Shown here in pieces: positions 1 through 9,089 of a stretch of DNA of 64,000 nt; the stretch's first letter is position 1; the number at the start of each line of letters is the position of its first letter. The notes beneath the pieces were generated by a model. The model worked only from the letters and a program-made list of their open reading frames with translations, made no database searches and was not told where the DNA came from. The position numbers and the translations under genes were made by a program. This DNA is from Eulemur rufifrons (Eukaryota; Chordata; Mammalia; Primates; Lemuridae), in contig NC_090990.1 in the NCBI RefSeq assembly GCF_041146395.1, positions 43,906,001 to 43,970,000 of the forward strand, written 5' to 3'.

Positions 1-63
1 GCTGAGTCCACGCACCTCCGCTCCCGCCCGGCTGCTTCAGCCACACTCAGTGCAACTCTGAGC
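1..63 (-). other. JUN: JUN exon 1, first bases of the 5' UTR
   Basis: Read on the minus strand, this segment matches the start of the mammalian c-Jun mRNA as I remember it. The transcript begins GCTCAGAGTTGCACTGAG at about base 63 and continues with GTGGCTGAAGCAGC toward base 1. JUN is a single-exon gene with a long GC-rich 5' UTR, so only the first ~60 bases of UTR are here and the coding region lies off the left edge. JUN encodes the bZIP subunit of AP-1, a nuclear factor that dimerises with FOS and ATF proteins and binds TGAGTCA or CRE-like sites. The identity rests on this UTR together with the ordered promoter motifs just upstream. The exact start base is inferred from memory. Confidence 0.92.
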
Positions 64-108
64 CCTTATCCAGCCCGAGCTCAACACTTATCTGCTACCA
101 GTCAACCC

Positions 109-118
109 CTAAAAATAG
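109..118 (-). promoter_or_regulatory. MEF2 site of the JUN promoter
   Basis: CTAAAAATAG on the plus strand (CTATTTTTAG in JUN sense) is a perfect YTAWWWWTAR MEF2 box. It lies about 50 bases upstream of the start site, as in human c-JUN. Confidence 0.9.
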
Positions 119-122
119 CCCA

Positions 123-130
123 TGATGTCA
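123..130 (-). promoter_or_regulatory. Proximal AP-1/ATF site (jun1 TRE)
   Basis: TGATGTCA here is TGACATCA in JUN sense. This is the known one-base variant of the AP-1/CRE consensus that prefers c-Jun/ATF2 heterodimers and drives autoregulation. Confidence 0.9.
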
Positions 131-144
131 CCCCAAGGCCTTCC

Positions 145-150
145 CATTGG
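145..150 (-). promoter_or_regulatory. CCAAT box (NF-Y type)
   Basis: CATTGG on the plus strand gives CCAATG in JUN sense, between jun1 and the GC box. It corresponds to the CTF/NF-Y element of the human promoter. Confidence 0.8.
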
Positions 151-164
151 CTCGCGTCGCTCTC

Positions 165-184
165 AGGGGGGCGGGCCCGCCCGT
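165..184 (-). promoter_or_regulatory. Sp1 GC box
   Basis: A run of G followed by GCGGGCCCGCCCG contains overlapping GGGCGG and CCGCCC cores on both strands, at the position of the Sp1 element of c-JUN. Confidence 0.8.
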
Positions 185-241
185 CGCCATGGAGACCCCA
201 CCCTAGAAGATTCTTCTCTGGGCCCGCAGAGGCTCACGGGA

Positions 242-249
242 TGAGGTAA
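242..249 (-). promoter_or_regulatory. Distal AP-1/ATF site (jun2 TRE)
   Basis: TGAGGTAA on the plus strand is TTACCTCA in JUN sense. This is the conserved jun2 element about 190 bases upstream of the start site, a second JNK/p38-responsive ATF2/c-Jun site. Confidence 0.88.
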
Positions 250-864
250 TGCTCCGCTGCCCTCCTACAGTTGGGCCCTTCTTTCTCCTCCTCTCCCCCT
301 CCCCCTCCCGCACGCCTCTCGCCCCTCTGTCCCCCGTCTCCTCCCCAGCCCGTCTTTCCCGGCCCGCCCGGTGCATTGTGGGCTGACGTCTTGGGGTTTG
401 ACTGTCTAGTGACGGTGGCCGCCGCGAGCAGGCGAATGCTCCCAGCCTCTGACGGAGGCGGGCTCAAGTTCACAGCTTCGGACCGGGACGCTGGGGATGC
501 GGGGACCCGGGAGGCTAGGGAACACGGCCACTTGTCCCGGGCCAAAAGTGCGGGCGGAGTGGGTGCGGTATTTCTCCACTTGGGGTGGGCCTCGAAGCTG
601 GTCCCGGGCACTTCGCCACCGTGCGGGGCCGGCGGGCCGATCACCCGAGTCTGTCCGCCCCCCCCCGCACTTCCGGGGGCGGGAGCACCGCCCTTAAGGT
701 GGCTCTGTGCAGTCTCCCATGGGGGCGAGGAAAGTGGGCTTACGTTTGGGGGCGGTCTCTCGAGAGTCGGCTCCCCACGTTGAGAATGCTCCGAAGTTTG
801 TCTCTTGGTCAAGTTCAGGAGCGACGCTCCGCGCCGCCGTCTGGCTGCGCAAAGAAGCCGAGCG

Positions 865-872
865 ATTTGCAT
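865..872 (+). promoter_or_regulatory. Octamer motif
   Basis: ATTTGCAT is a perfect POU/Oct site inside the JUN CpG island, about 800 bases upstream of the JUN start. Occupancy is unknown. Confidence 0.45.
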
Positions 873-978
873 TGCCCGAAACTGGGTGCCCCGCTGAGTC
901 CCTGTGTACCCCACTTCATCCTCCGGGACCGTGGGGAAAAAGGCGTGGGGCGTTCGCAGCTTTGTCTCGGAGGGGCGG

Positions 979-990
979 TTTTTATAAGGG
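979..990 (+). promoter_or_regulatory. TATA-like element next to a GC box
   Basis: GGGGCGG at about 972-978 is followed directly by TTTTTATAAGGG. This could serve as a plus-strand core promoter for the divergent transcript, with initiation expected near 1010-1020. It could also be chance. Confidence 0.22.
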
Positions 991-1305
991 GTGTAATTAA
1001 GGGGTCACAGCGTCCAGACGGGAACGAACATTTAGGAGATCCGAAACGCAGGGAGCCCCGGGGATAGTCTACTCCCCCACCCACTGCCGCCCCCGCACAA
1101 CACGCACACGCGCGCGCACACTCACACTCCTTTCGCCCCGATTTGCTTCCGGGAAAACGAATCTTGAGGGCGGTGGACACTTGCCAGAAGTCAAGCAGTA
1201 GAAGAAGTAGGAGTCCGGGGTAGAACCAGGACTCAAAAATCTTTCCACTCCCTGCCGGGTGGTGGGCCCATATCCTGTGCAGCCTCTAGGAAGCGCTAGA
1301 CACAT

Positions 1306-1311
1306 GTAAGT
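1306..1311 (+). other. Candidate 5' splice site
   Basis: GTAAGT preceded by ACAT is a near-consensus donor, placed at the downstream edge of the CpG island where a lncRNA first exon would end. Confidence 0.3.
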
Positions 1312-2125
1312 GGTTCCTTTTCTGCGGTTATTTTATCCTCCCCCCACCTCCCACCCCTTAGGGACAAAAGTGTGTGGTGGAAAGAATCCCGAAGTCCAGG
1401 CTGCCACGGTGTGAAGTCAGCAAATCACAGAACTTCTCTGTGCTTCAGGTCCTTCATCTACACGTGGGCCGCTGAGGTCCACATCAAGGGACTGCCTGGA
1501 GTTAGTGTAGTATCAACGCCTGTAGGACTTAGGGAGATGGTGGCCAAACAGTCCCCTTCCCCGCCCTTCCTCGCGGCTTCCCAGGGCCTGGATGGAATGC
1601 CAGGATATAAGAGTGTGATTTGGCAGGACCAGGTGTACTTTCCTGTGAGGAGCAGTTAGGGGAGGAGTGGAGGGAGGAAAGGGTTAGAAGTCAGCTCTTT
1701 CCCAAGCCTTCTGGCTAGGACTGGGGTTTGAAGTTGGACCTGCAGCAGTTTAAGTTCCTAGGTTCTAATTTGAACTTCATTGCAGCTGGACTTGGGAGAA
1801 TTCAGCCTTGAGTTCATTGCCCCGAGCTCTAAGGTATTTGTGGCTTTGAGTGTTCGAAACCAACAACAGCTGGTATCAGTGGGAAGGCCGCCAACTTTTC
1901 TTCACTCCAGGCATTCTCCTCGCTTTCACTGATGCAGTGGAGGATAACTGAGTGGCTACCGTGAGCCAGGCGCTGAGCTGGGGTAGGGAGCAGGGTAGGG
2001 CTACCGTGATGACAAGATCCAGTTACTTCTCTCTCTGTCTGGTGCCCTGAATCATTTTCTTTTGGAATCGGAGCTGGTGTTCCAAATAATTTTTATAATT
2101 AACAGGAAAAAAAAAAAGTATCATG
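1312..2125. other. Unique sequence, no gene recognised
   Basis: There are no long frames, repeats or RNA genes that I can name. The open frame at 1372-1659 plus has no recognisable domain. Two E-box and CCAAT-like words are not distinctive. Confidence 0.5.
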
Positions 2126-2129
2126 TACT

Positions 2130-2315
2130 ATCTTCCAGGTATTCTCCTAAGCAATTGAAATATGCTATTTTCTCACCACAACTATCTTGAGAGACGTATA
2201 TTATTATCTGGATTTAACATATAAGGAAATAGGCCAGAGAGGTCAAATATTTTGTTGAGGTCACATAGGCAGCTAGAAATTGACCTCAGGTCTGTGTTAC
2301 AATCCCTTGTATTTT
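2130..2315 (-). repeat. MIR-family SINE
   Basis: The segment carries the reverse-oriented MIR landmarks in degraded form: 'caggtattctcctaagca', then a 'ggaaataggccagagagg' stretch, then 'gaggtcacataggcagcta'. Confidence 0.7.
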
Positions 2316-2589
2316 TCCCCCACTTACTTTCTTGTGAAGTATTAGTTGTCTGCAGAGGAAATGGCGCTTGTGGCACAGAAGAAATTTTCTTGTCTGATCC
2401 TCTGATTGTAACTCCTTTCAGAGCTCCTGTATTTAGAAACTTCAAGACTTAGGACTTTGTATAAATATATATCTTTTGCCTAAGGGTTCTGTGTGTTCCT
2501 CTCTGCCTCATGTGGTTTAGTAGGCTGATTTTCTCCTTATGTTGAGAAATAGCATATTTCATCCAAAAAATAACAAATCTGTTCATGTT

Positions 2590-2705
2590 AACGCCCCTGC
2601 TTGGAAGCCTTCATTGGCTTCCCCTTAGGACCAGGAGAGAGTTCTGACTCCTTTGCCTGGGAGAAGGGGCCTTTCACAATCCAACTCCTGCTCTCTCCAG
2701 CCTCA
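2590..2705 (+). repeat. L2 LINE fragment
   Basis: The 'gcttggaagccttcattggcttcccctt' type stretch followed by 'gagttctgactcctttgcc' resembles the L2 3' region. Confidence 0.5.
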
Positions 2706-2724
2706 TCTCTCAGTCCCAGTTCTC

Positions 2725-3110
2725 AGTCAGGAAAGGCTGGGTTACGCTGCCCTCACAAGCAACCCTAGCGTCTCTCAGTGGCTTAACCCAGTGAAAGTTT
2801 ATTTCATGTTCCAGCTCCATGCCTGTTGTGGGTTGGCGGGTGAGCTCTGCTTGCTGTAGTCACTCAAGGACTCAGGCTGAAGGAGGCTTCCTCTTGACTC
2901 CACTTCTCACAGGTATCCTGGCTGCGGTTGAAGAGCCCAGCACATCATATACCACCTGGAAGTGGCACATGTCACTTCTCGTACATCATTGGCCAAACCA
3001 AGTCACATGGCCATGCCTAACTTTGAGTCTCTGTAATCCTGCTAGGTGTCTCAAAGGGTTCTCCAGGAGTATTTGGGGGACAGCATTAATAATTCTTTCT
3101 TGTTTGTGTT
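2725..3110 (-). mobile_element. MLT1-like MaLR LTR, degraded
   Basis: It begins 'gggttacgctgccctcacaag...ctcagtggctta', the reverse complement of an MLT1-type LTR 3' end. It continues through 'ggaagtggcacatgtcacttct' and 'cattggccaaaccaagtcacatggcc'. Several copies of the same type follow in the next 4 kb. The subfamily name is uncertain. Confidence 0.5.
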
Positions 3111-3194
3111 CACCAAATGTTTGGTCTACTCTCCTCCCCTAGGCAGAATTCTCTCACTCTTTTCTCAAGGGAGACAACCTTAAAACTCATCCAA

Positions 3195-3390
3195 GGGCCG
3201 GGTGCGGTGGCTCACGCCTGTAATCCTAGCACTCTGGGAGGCCGAGGTGGGGGGATCACTCAAGGTCAGGAGTTCGAGACCAGTCTGAGCAAGAGCGAGA
3301 CCCTGTCTCTACTAAAAAGAATAGAAAGAAATTATCTGGACAGCTAAATATGTATATATATGTATATATATATATTTATATAGAAAAAAA
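3195..3390 (+). mobile_element. Strepsirrhine-type Alu, left monomer only, with AT-rich tail
   Basis: GGGCCGGGTGCGGTGGCTCACG starts a left monomer with the 'gagcaagagcgagaccctgtctctact' block. The lemur-type linker then runs into a long TATATATG simple repeat and an A-tail. The right monomer is missing, so this is a truncated or monomeric Alu. Confidence 0.85.
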
Positions 3391-4430
3391 AAACCATCCA
3401 GTCACAGCACCAAGTGCACTTCCTGGGCTTTCTGGGGGCTGTGTAGTAGACTCAGAATCTACCCTGCACACCCTCAATATGTACGTGGGACAGTGACAGG
3501 ATAATTGACTCCATTTGGAGAGGGACGGAGTAGGAGACCACAGTAGACCCTCGTTTACTGAGCAGACATTTTTGAGGAACTCCCTATTCAATATACCAAT
3601 TAGATCTGATTCTGCTGTCTTGTCCATTGTTTTCCACGACCCCTGGATTTGCCCTCAAAGAGTCTTCCTTATCTACATCTAAAGCAGGCTTTGGAAAATA
3701 TACTTTTAAATAAGCTTTTAAAAATGGGGGGGATACAGAGTGATATTACATCTTGAATACATGTAGGCAGGCTTCTCATCTATCTGATAGTATGTCATGT
3801 GCCAGTAGCCTCAGCCACAGTTCCTTTCCAGACATTCTTCTATGGTTTGCCATATTTCTTTGCTCTCCTGCCTGCTGAGCCCTCTGTCTTTTGCACATTC
3901 TTTGATTCTTAGCTTGGTTTTGAGTGCTTTAGGCTTATTGGGCTTTGGTGGGAGAGAGACACCTTTCCTTCCTTTCCCAGAGCCATTTTGTCCGATTGAA
4001 AACATATGCTGGGTAACATCTTACTTTATCCTGAGGTTTTAACAATAGATTCATACCTTTGACTTGATCCTTACTTTAAGGCTGATTTTTTTTCAAGGCC
4101 GTTTCTAAAAGCATTTCTTGATTTTATATTTTGCTAGTTGGGATTGAGAAACAATTGCCCCTTCCAGCCCTGCAAATCCATGGATTTGTAGATTGTTTCT
4201 ACTCCATTTCATTCCTGCTTGCAAACTGGCCAAATCTTTTCTGAGCTTATCTCTGAATAACTAGTGATAACTCTCTGAATGCATCCAATACCCACAAACA
4301 CATGCTACTCACATTTTGCTTTAGTTCATTAGGTTCATGATCTGCCTTCTAAATGATCACAGGTGATCTGTTTAGCAGATAGTTCTCCATCCTTTCAGCT
4401 TTTGATAGCAGTGTGCTTAGTTATTGCTCC
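3391..4430. other. AT-rich unique sequence, no gene recognised
   Basis: The open frames are short (66-83 codons) and lack recognisable domains. I see no named repeat. Confidence 0.5.
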
Positions 4431-4436
4431 CTAAAG

Positions 4437-4903
4437 CAGTGGTCCCCAACCTTTTTGGCACCAGGGACTGGTTTCATGGAAGACAATTTTTTCACAGACT
4501 GGGGGGCAGGGGGAATGGTTTCAGGATGATTGAAGTACATTACATTTATCGTGCAGTCAGACCTCCCTGCTAATGATAATCTGTGTTTGCAGCTGCTCCC
4601 CATTGCTAACATCACCGCCTCAGCTCCACCTGAGATCATCAGGCATTGGATTCTCATAAGGAGTGCACAACCTTGATCCCTCATGTGCACAGTTTACAGT
4701 AGGGTTTGTGCTCTTATGAATCTAATGCCACCACTGATCTGACAGGAGGTGGAGCTCATCTGGTGATGCAAGCAATGGGGAGCAGCTGTCAACACAGATG
4801 AAGTTTCACTCACTCATCCACAGCTTACCTCCTATTGTGGGGCCCAATTCCTAACAGGCCACAGACCAGTACCAGTCCATGGCTGGGGGGTTGGGGACCA
4901 CAG
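4437..4903. mobile_element. hAT-type non-autonomous DNA transposon (MER30-like)
   Basis: The element has terminal inverted repeats: CAGTGGTCCCCAACC at the left, and at the right the complement of a TTGGGGACCACAG end. It is flanked by 8-bp sequences CCCTAAAG and CTCTAAAT (6 of 8 identical), as expected for an aged hAT target-site duplication. The centre is a degenerate palindrome. It encodes no transposase. The family name is from memory. Confidence 0.8.
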
Positions 4904-4977
4904 CTCTAAATGATTCTTTAGTTTTATTGTTATGTTTATTGTTGTTCTGACACTATCCCATGTCTAGGTGCCAATTT

Positions 4978-5360
4978 TTGTATCAGTCAGGATAATTTAG
5001 GTTATGCTGCCATAACAAACAATCCTAAAATCTCAGTGGCTTCACAAAGAAACTTTATTTCTTACTCGCACTACACGGTCAAGGCCATGGGGCTCTGCTC
5101 AGTGTGCTCACTCAGAAACCTAGTCTGAAGATGGTTTCATCTTGATACCTGCTTCCACAATCATTCCAATCACTTTGGCAGGGGAAAGAAAACATGATGA
5201 ATTTACAATGTCTTTAAAAGTTTCCTCCCAGATATGAGGCACATTATTGTGTTTACCCATTATTGGCCAAAACTAGTCATATGATCATGCCTTACTTAAA
5301 AGGTACAGGAAAGTGCAATCCTACTATGTGCCTGGAAGTCAAAGAACTGGAAATGCACAC
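4978..5360 (-). mobile_element. MLT1-like MaLR LTR, degraded
   Basis: It starts 'tatcagtcaggataatttagg', then 'gctgccataacaaacaatcctaaaatctcagtggctt', the reverse of a MaLR LTR 3' end. It ends near 'aagtgcaatcctactatgtgcctgg'. Confidence 0.55.
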
Positions 5361-5367
5361 CTCTGTA

Positions 5368-5660
5368 TATTCTAGGTTATGCTATGGTAACAATCCAAAA
5401 ATCTTACAGGGTTACAACCACAGTTCTTTCTCACTTACACTGCATATCCATCATAAATTGGCTGTGTCTTTGCTTCACACACATTATCCTTGCTCCAGGA
5501 CCCTGGCTAACAGAGCATCCTGTTTCTAAAACTTTGCTGATTGTCATGGCAGAGAGAAAAGAGCATGGCTCTTAACGCTCCTGCGGAGAGCAATTCATAT
5601 GGCTGAGCCTGATGTCAGTGGGGAGGGACAACAAGTATTTGTGAACAGTGATGCAGCCTA
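5368..5660 (-). mobile_element. MLT1-like MaLR LTR, second adjacent copy
   Basis: 'tctaggttatgctatggtaacaatcc...cttacagggtt' repeats the start of the preceding copy in the same orientation. It extends through 'gctccaggaccctggctaacagagca'. Copies sit head to tail here. Confidence 0.5.
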
Positions 5661-5689
5661 CCACACCCTGCCCTCCACATTCCCTCCAT

Positions 5690-6075
5690 TCCTTAGAGTC
5701 TCAGCCACCCCAAGTGTTTTCCATCCCTCTAACATTTTCCTAGCTTTCCATTTACTTTTATCTTTAATCAAAATGCCACTTGGCAAACTCCTATTCACCC
5801 TTCAAGACCCAGCTCAGATAGTCACTACCTCTGAAGCTTTCTCTTACTCCATTTCCCACTTGACACAAATAGTTATTATTTTCTTTGGCTCTCACCACAC
5901 TGGGTACATACCTGAAGTACAGAATGTTTATCACATGATTTTGAAAAGGTCATCTTGAATCCCTGATTCCAAATCCAGAAACTGTGTCTTATTCTTATTT
6001 TGTATCTCCAGTGCTTAATACAGTGCCTGGCATCTTGAAGGATAGAAGGTGCTCAGTAAATGCTTGTTGATGGAT
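5690..6075 (+). repeat. L2 LINE 3' end
   Basis: Contains 'cacccttcaagacccagctcaga' and, at the end, 'cagtgcctggcatcttgaagg...gtgctcagtaaatgcttgttgatgga', the standard L2 3' terminus. Confidence 0.78.
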
Positions 6076-6269
6076 TTTTTAAAAAATAGCGTTTTCCAAA
6101 GTAGAGTTACAAGAGTGTTTTAATAGTTGAGTAGCAATAGTACCACGTTTTAATATATAATATTTGGAATATGTCAAACTCCCCTGCCAAAACTCCTTTA
6201 GGGCATCCTGTTTAGCCTGAAATAGCTAGTACTTCTCCCCTCACTTTTCCCCAGCTACACTGTCTATGG

Positions 6270-6660
6270 TTGTATTGGTCAAGATAGCCTCAGTTATGCT
6301 ATAGTAAAAAGAAAAATTCTCAAACCTCAGTGACTTAAGACAAAAAAAGTTTTTTTCTTGCTCCTGCAACATGTCCGTCAAGGGTTGGCAGGGGCTCTGA
6401 TCACGGCAACTTCCTCTGGGACCCAGGTGGGTGGAGCACTTACTTTCAGGGACATTTCAGATCTCATGGTGGAGGGAAAGAGAGCTCTGAAGGGTCTCAT
6501 CTAAGTAAATGTCTTTGTGAAAAATGTCACAGGTCACTTCTCACAATTCATTGACTAAAACTAGTTTCATGGCATGGCCCAGCCACAAGGGGACCATGAA
6601 GTGCAGTCATCTTTGCCTGGAAGGCAGTGCTGGAAGTATTTGGTGACCAGCCCTAACGAC
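6270..6660 (-). mobile_element. MLT1-like MaLR LTR
   Basis: 'cagttatgctatagtaaaaag...cctcagtgacttaaga' opens the copy. It continues with 'catgtccgtcaagggttggcaggggctctgatca' and 'aagtgcagtcatctttgcctggaaggc'. It is the least eroded member of the local cluster. Confidence 0.55.
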
Positions 6661-7084
6661 CAGCTCCCACACCGGCCTTCTCAGTTCTTCAAACAAGACA
6701 AACTATTCGTTGCCTAAGAACCTTTACATGAGCCCTTCCACCCCTTTCCTGTTTCTTGGCCAATTTCTGTCTTCCTTTTGCATATCAGTTTAAATGATGC
6801 TTAATGAGGCTTTCTTAGATTTCCTAATGTGCCCTCCCCCATCTACATTAGATTTTTTTTCTTATACTCTCATAGGTCCCTATACTTTTTCTTTATAGTC
6901 ACTAGGATTTGAGATGGAGGATGAATAACACCCCTTCCTTCTTGAGTTCAAAACTAGCTTAAAGTTAGACACAGGAATCAGATGAATAAGGATCAAAATG
7001 TCAACTTGACGGCTGATACAGACTGGATTGGAAGGCATGGCAGACATGAAGCCACAGTGGATTTCCTGACTGTTTTATTTTATT

Positions 7085-8082
7085 TTGTATTGCTATAAAG
7101 GAATTCCTGAGGCTGGGTAATTTATTAAAAAAAAAAAAAGGTTTATTTGGGGCATGAGTCTGCTGGTTGTGTCAGGTTTCAGTCTGAAATGTTGGTTCTT
7201 GGTGCGCTCGTGGTTGAAGAATGACCAGATGCACCACAGTTAGGCAAGCACGAACATGAGGTTTACGGAGGACAGAAAGGTAGGATTATAGGGCAAGAGC
7301 AAGATACAGGTTTACAGAGCATGATACATATACCGCAGATGATGGCTGGACCCATTGTCTCAGCAAAAGAAAAGCCAAAGGAAGGGTACAAAAGAGGGGT
7401 TGGCTGTGGTCTGCATCTTATTTTATAGTGCCTGGATAGGGACCTCCCTCATGGTTCAGAGGTCACCATGGAACCCGTTTGATTGGATAGTTGGGAGTCA
7501 CATGACCTGAGCCTTACCTACACATGTGGATTGCAGATCACTTTCCAGACTTTATGGTACCCATGCTGCTTGGTCTGTGGTCTGTGGGCTCTGTATTCTT
7601 TTGCAGCTAGTGTGCCAAGTTCTGATTGCCAGATTCGTAGGGTATTCCCTCCTTCCCCAGGTATAGAGAATGAGGGTGGGGCAGGACCAAGATGAGGGAA
7701 ACAGCACTCACTTTTGTCCCTAGGAGACCTGGAATCCCTCACTATCTGCCTAACAGTTGGAAAGTTCGTGATTGTGACTCTGCATCTGGTGAGGGCCTCA
7801 GGCTACTTCCATGGATGGGCGTAAGGTGTAGGCAGCTGGTATGTTCAGAGATCACACGGAAGGAAGAGCAAGAAGGGGAGGGGCCAGGTTCTTTTTTACA
7901 ACCAGCTCTTCTGAGAACTAATAGAGTGAGAATCCACTCACCCCCCCCCACCCAGGGGAGGCATTAATTTATTCATGAGGGATCCATCTCCATGACTCAA
8001 ACACATCTCATTTGGCCCCACCTCCACTGGGAATCAAATTGCAATGTGAGGTTTGCCGAGGACAAACATCCAAACCATAGCA
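7085..8082 (-). mobile_element. MST-type MaLR LTR, split by a younger solo LTR
   Basis: The left part has 'tattgctataaaggaattcctgaggctgggtaatttatt', the reverse of an MST LTR 3' end. The right part (about 7760-8082) has 'tctggtgagggcctcaggc', 'ttacaaccagctctt' and a terminal 'catccaaaccatag', the reverse of the MST 5' end. The 586 bases at 7170-7755 are a separate insertion. Confidence 0.85.
7170..7755 (-). mobile_element. Solo LTR of an ERV1-like endogenous retrovirus
   Basis: The element begins TGTCAGG and ends CCTAACA, so it has TG...CA termini. It is bounded by identical 4-bp repeats GTTG at 7166-7169 and 7756-7759, the duplication length of gammaretrovirus-like elements. In the minus sense it shows a CCAAT box (complement of 7481-7488) upstream of a TATA box (CACTATAAAATAAG, near 7420-7434), so the LTR promoter points left toward JUN. 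There are no internal genes. It interrupts an older MST LTR, so it is younger than that element. Confidence 0.75.
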
Positions 8083-8439
8083 CTGACATTTCACCTCTGA
8101 ATTCAGCTTACCTACTGGTCCTGGCAAAGATGGGCATTTGCAGGCCTCATCCCAAGGGACAGTGAATGTATACATCTTTTCGATGAATTGACTCTGAAAA
8201 GAAAAAGCAAGCTGCTGAGATGGGCATGCTTGGCTCTTTCTTCTGAACTCAGCAATCAGATAACTCACCTCTCTTCCCATGGGGAGTATATAAGGGATGG
8301 AGAGGGAGGGCAAAAGGGTTACTCTAGAATATCCCCTCGTGGAAAACTGAGGCCAGGGCAATGGCAATTTAGTCTTAACAATAGAGTTTGTTTTAATTTG
8401 TTATTCCATATTTCTTTCTGTAATTATGTATTTTTGGTC

Positions 8440-8512
8440 TCTACTGTATGCATAGATAGCATCTAGCATGGTGCTTGGCACAGAAAGGGTGCTCATTAAA
8501 TCTTTGTTATAC
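8440..8512 (+). repeat. L2 LINE 3' end fragment
   Basis: 'tagcatggtgcttggcacagaaagggtgctcattaaatctttgtta' is an L2-type terminus. Confidence 0.6.
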
Positions 8513-9080
8513 ATCAGAGTCCATGTGGAAGTCTTGGGGTTTTTTGCGGTTTTTGTCAAGGAGGAATATATAACTGTTATATACACCATCACCCTTATGG
8601 TGATGTCCTTTCTGCACTCAGAACTTCCATAAAACTTATAGGATCCTAAAATGGCGAGAATCCTTAGAGGTCATTTCCAAGTCCTAACTTTCTCCCAGTG
8701 CTGAAATTGCTTTGGTAGCATCTTTATTACTTAAATACTTCTAGTTACAAAGTAAGGACATGATACCCAGAGCCGAGAATAATAATTCTACTAAACGCTG
8801 CTGGTTGGACATCATCAGGAATATTGTGGGCATGAAATTTGGAAAGCAATTTTGGCCAACCACAGAGATCTGCAGAAAGGATAGCCAAATGGTGAGAGGC
8901 CTGAAAACTTGTCTGGTGGAGAAGAACTGAAGGAACTGGGATTATTTACCTGGTGCGAGAGGGTTGGGGAGGGTGGGGGGAAGACCATGAGAGCACGTAT
9001 AGGAGCCTCCAAATAGTTGTGCAACTGTCACATGGGGGAGTTGACTTACTCTATAGGTTTTGAGGTCAGAGCTAGGGTAA
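8513..9080. other. Unique sequence, no gene recognised
   Basis: No recognisable coding or repeat content. A G-rich stretch lies at 8965-8982. Confidence 0.5.
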
Positions 9081-9089
9081 TGGTTAGAC

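Larger units (their letters stand above)
64..300 (-). promoter_or_regulatory. JUN: JUN proximal promoter
   Basis: This is the conserved c-Jun promoter in reverse orientation. Moving away from the start site it holds a MEF2 site, a CRE-like TRE (jun1), a CCAAT box, a GC box and a second TRE-like site (jun2). All keep the order and approximate spacing known from human and mouse. The two TREs bind c-Jun/ATF2 dimers and mediate positive autoregulation and JNK/p38 responses. The MEF2 site serves growth-factor and ERK5 induction. I see no strong TATA box. A short inverted repeat, AGAAG-ATT-CTTCT, lies at 206-218 between the GC box and jun2. Confidence 0.92.
1..1180. other. CpG island over the JUN promoter and its divergent side
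   Basis: CpG dinucleotides and GC-rich stretches are dense from the left edge to about base 1180, then drop sharply. The island extends about 1 kb beyond the JUN start in the direction away from JUN, which is the usual picture for a bidirectional promoter. The long overlapping open frames here (for example 271-783 plus and 234-914 minus) are low-complexity, rich in Pro, Gly, Arg and Ser, and are best explained by GC content. Confidence 0.85.
360..1305 (+). ncRNA. Candidate first exon of a divergent lncRNA (JUN-DT/LINC01135-like)
   Basis: In human, a long non-coding RNA is transcribed divergently from the JUN promoter. This window would carry its ortholog on the plus strand. Sequence support is indirect: a CRE-like TGACGTCT at 384-391, CpG-island context, and a good 5' splice donor (GTAAGT) at 1306-1311 just past the island. 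No polyadenylation site or second exon could be fixed. The exon limits given are a guess bounded by the CRE-like site and the donor. Nothing here suggests a conserved protein. Confidence 0.3.

Noticed and set aside
271..783. 170-codon plus-strand frame in the JUN CpG island
   Set aside because: Low-complexity Pro/Ser/Gly/Arg composition, and it overlaps a 226-codon frame on the other strand. Expected from GC-rich DNA that lacks stop codons.
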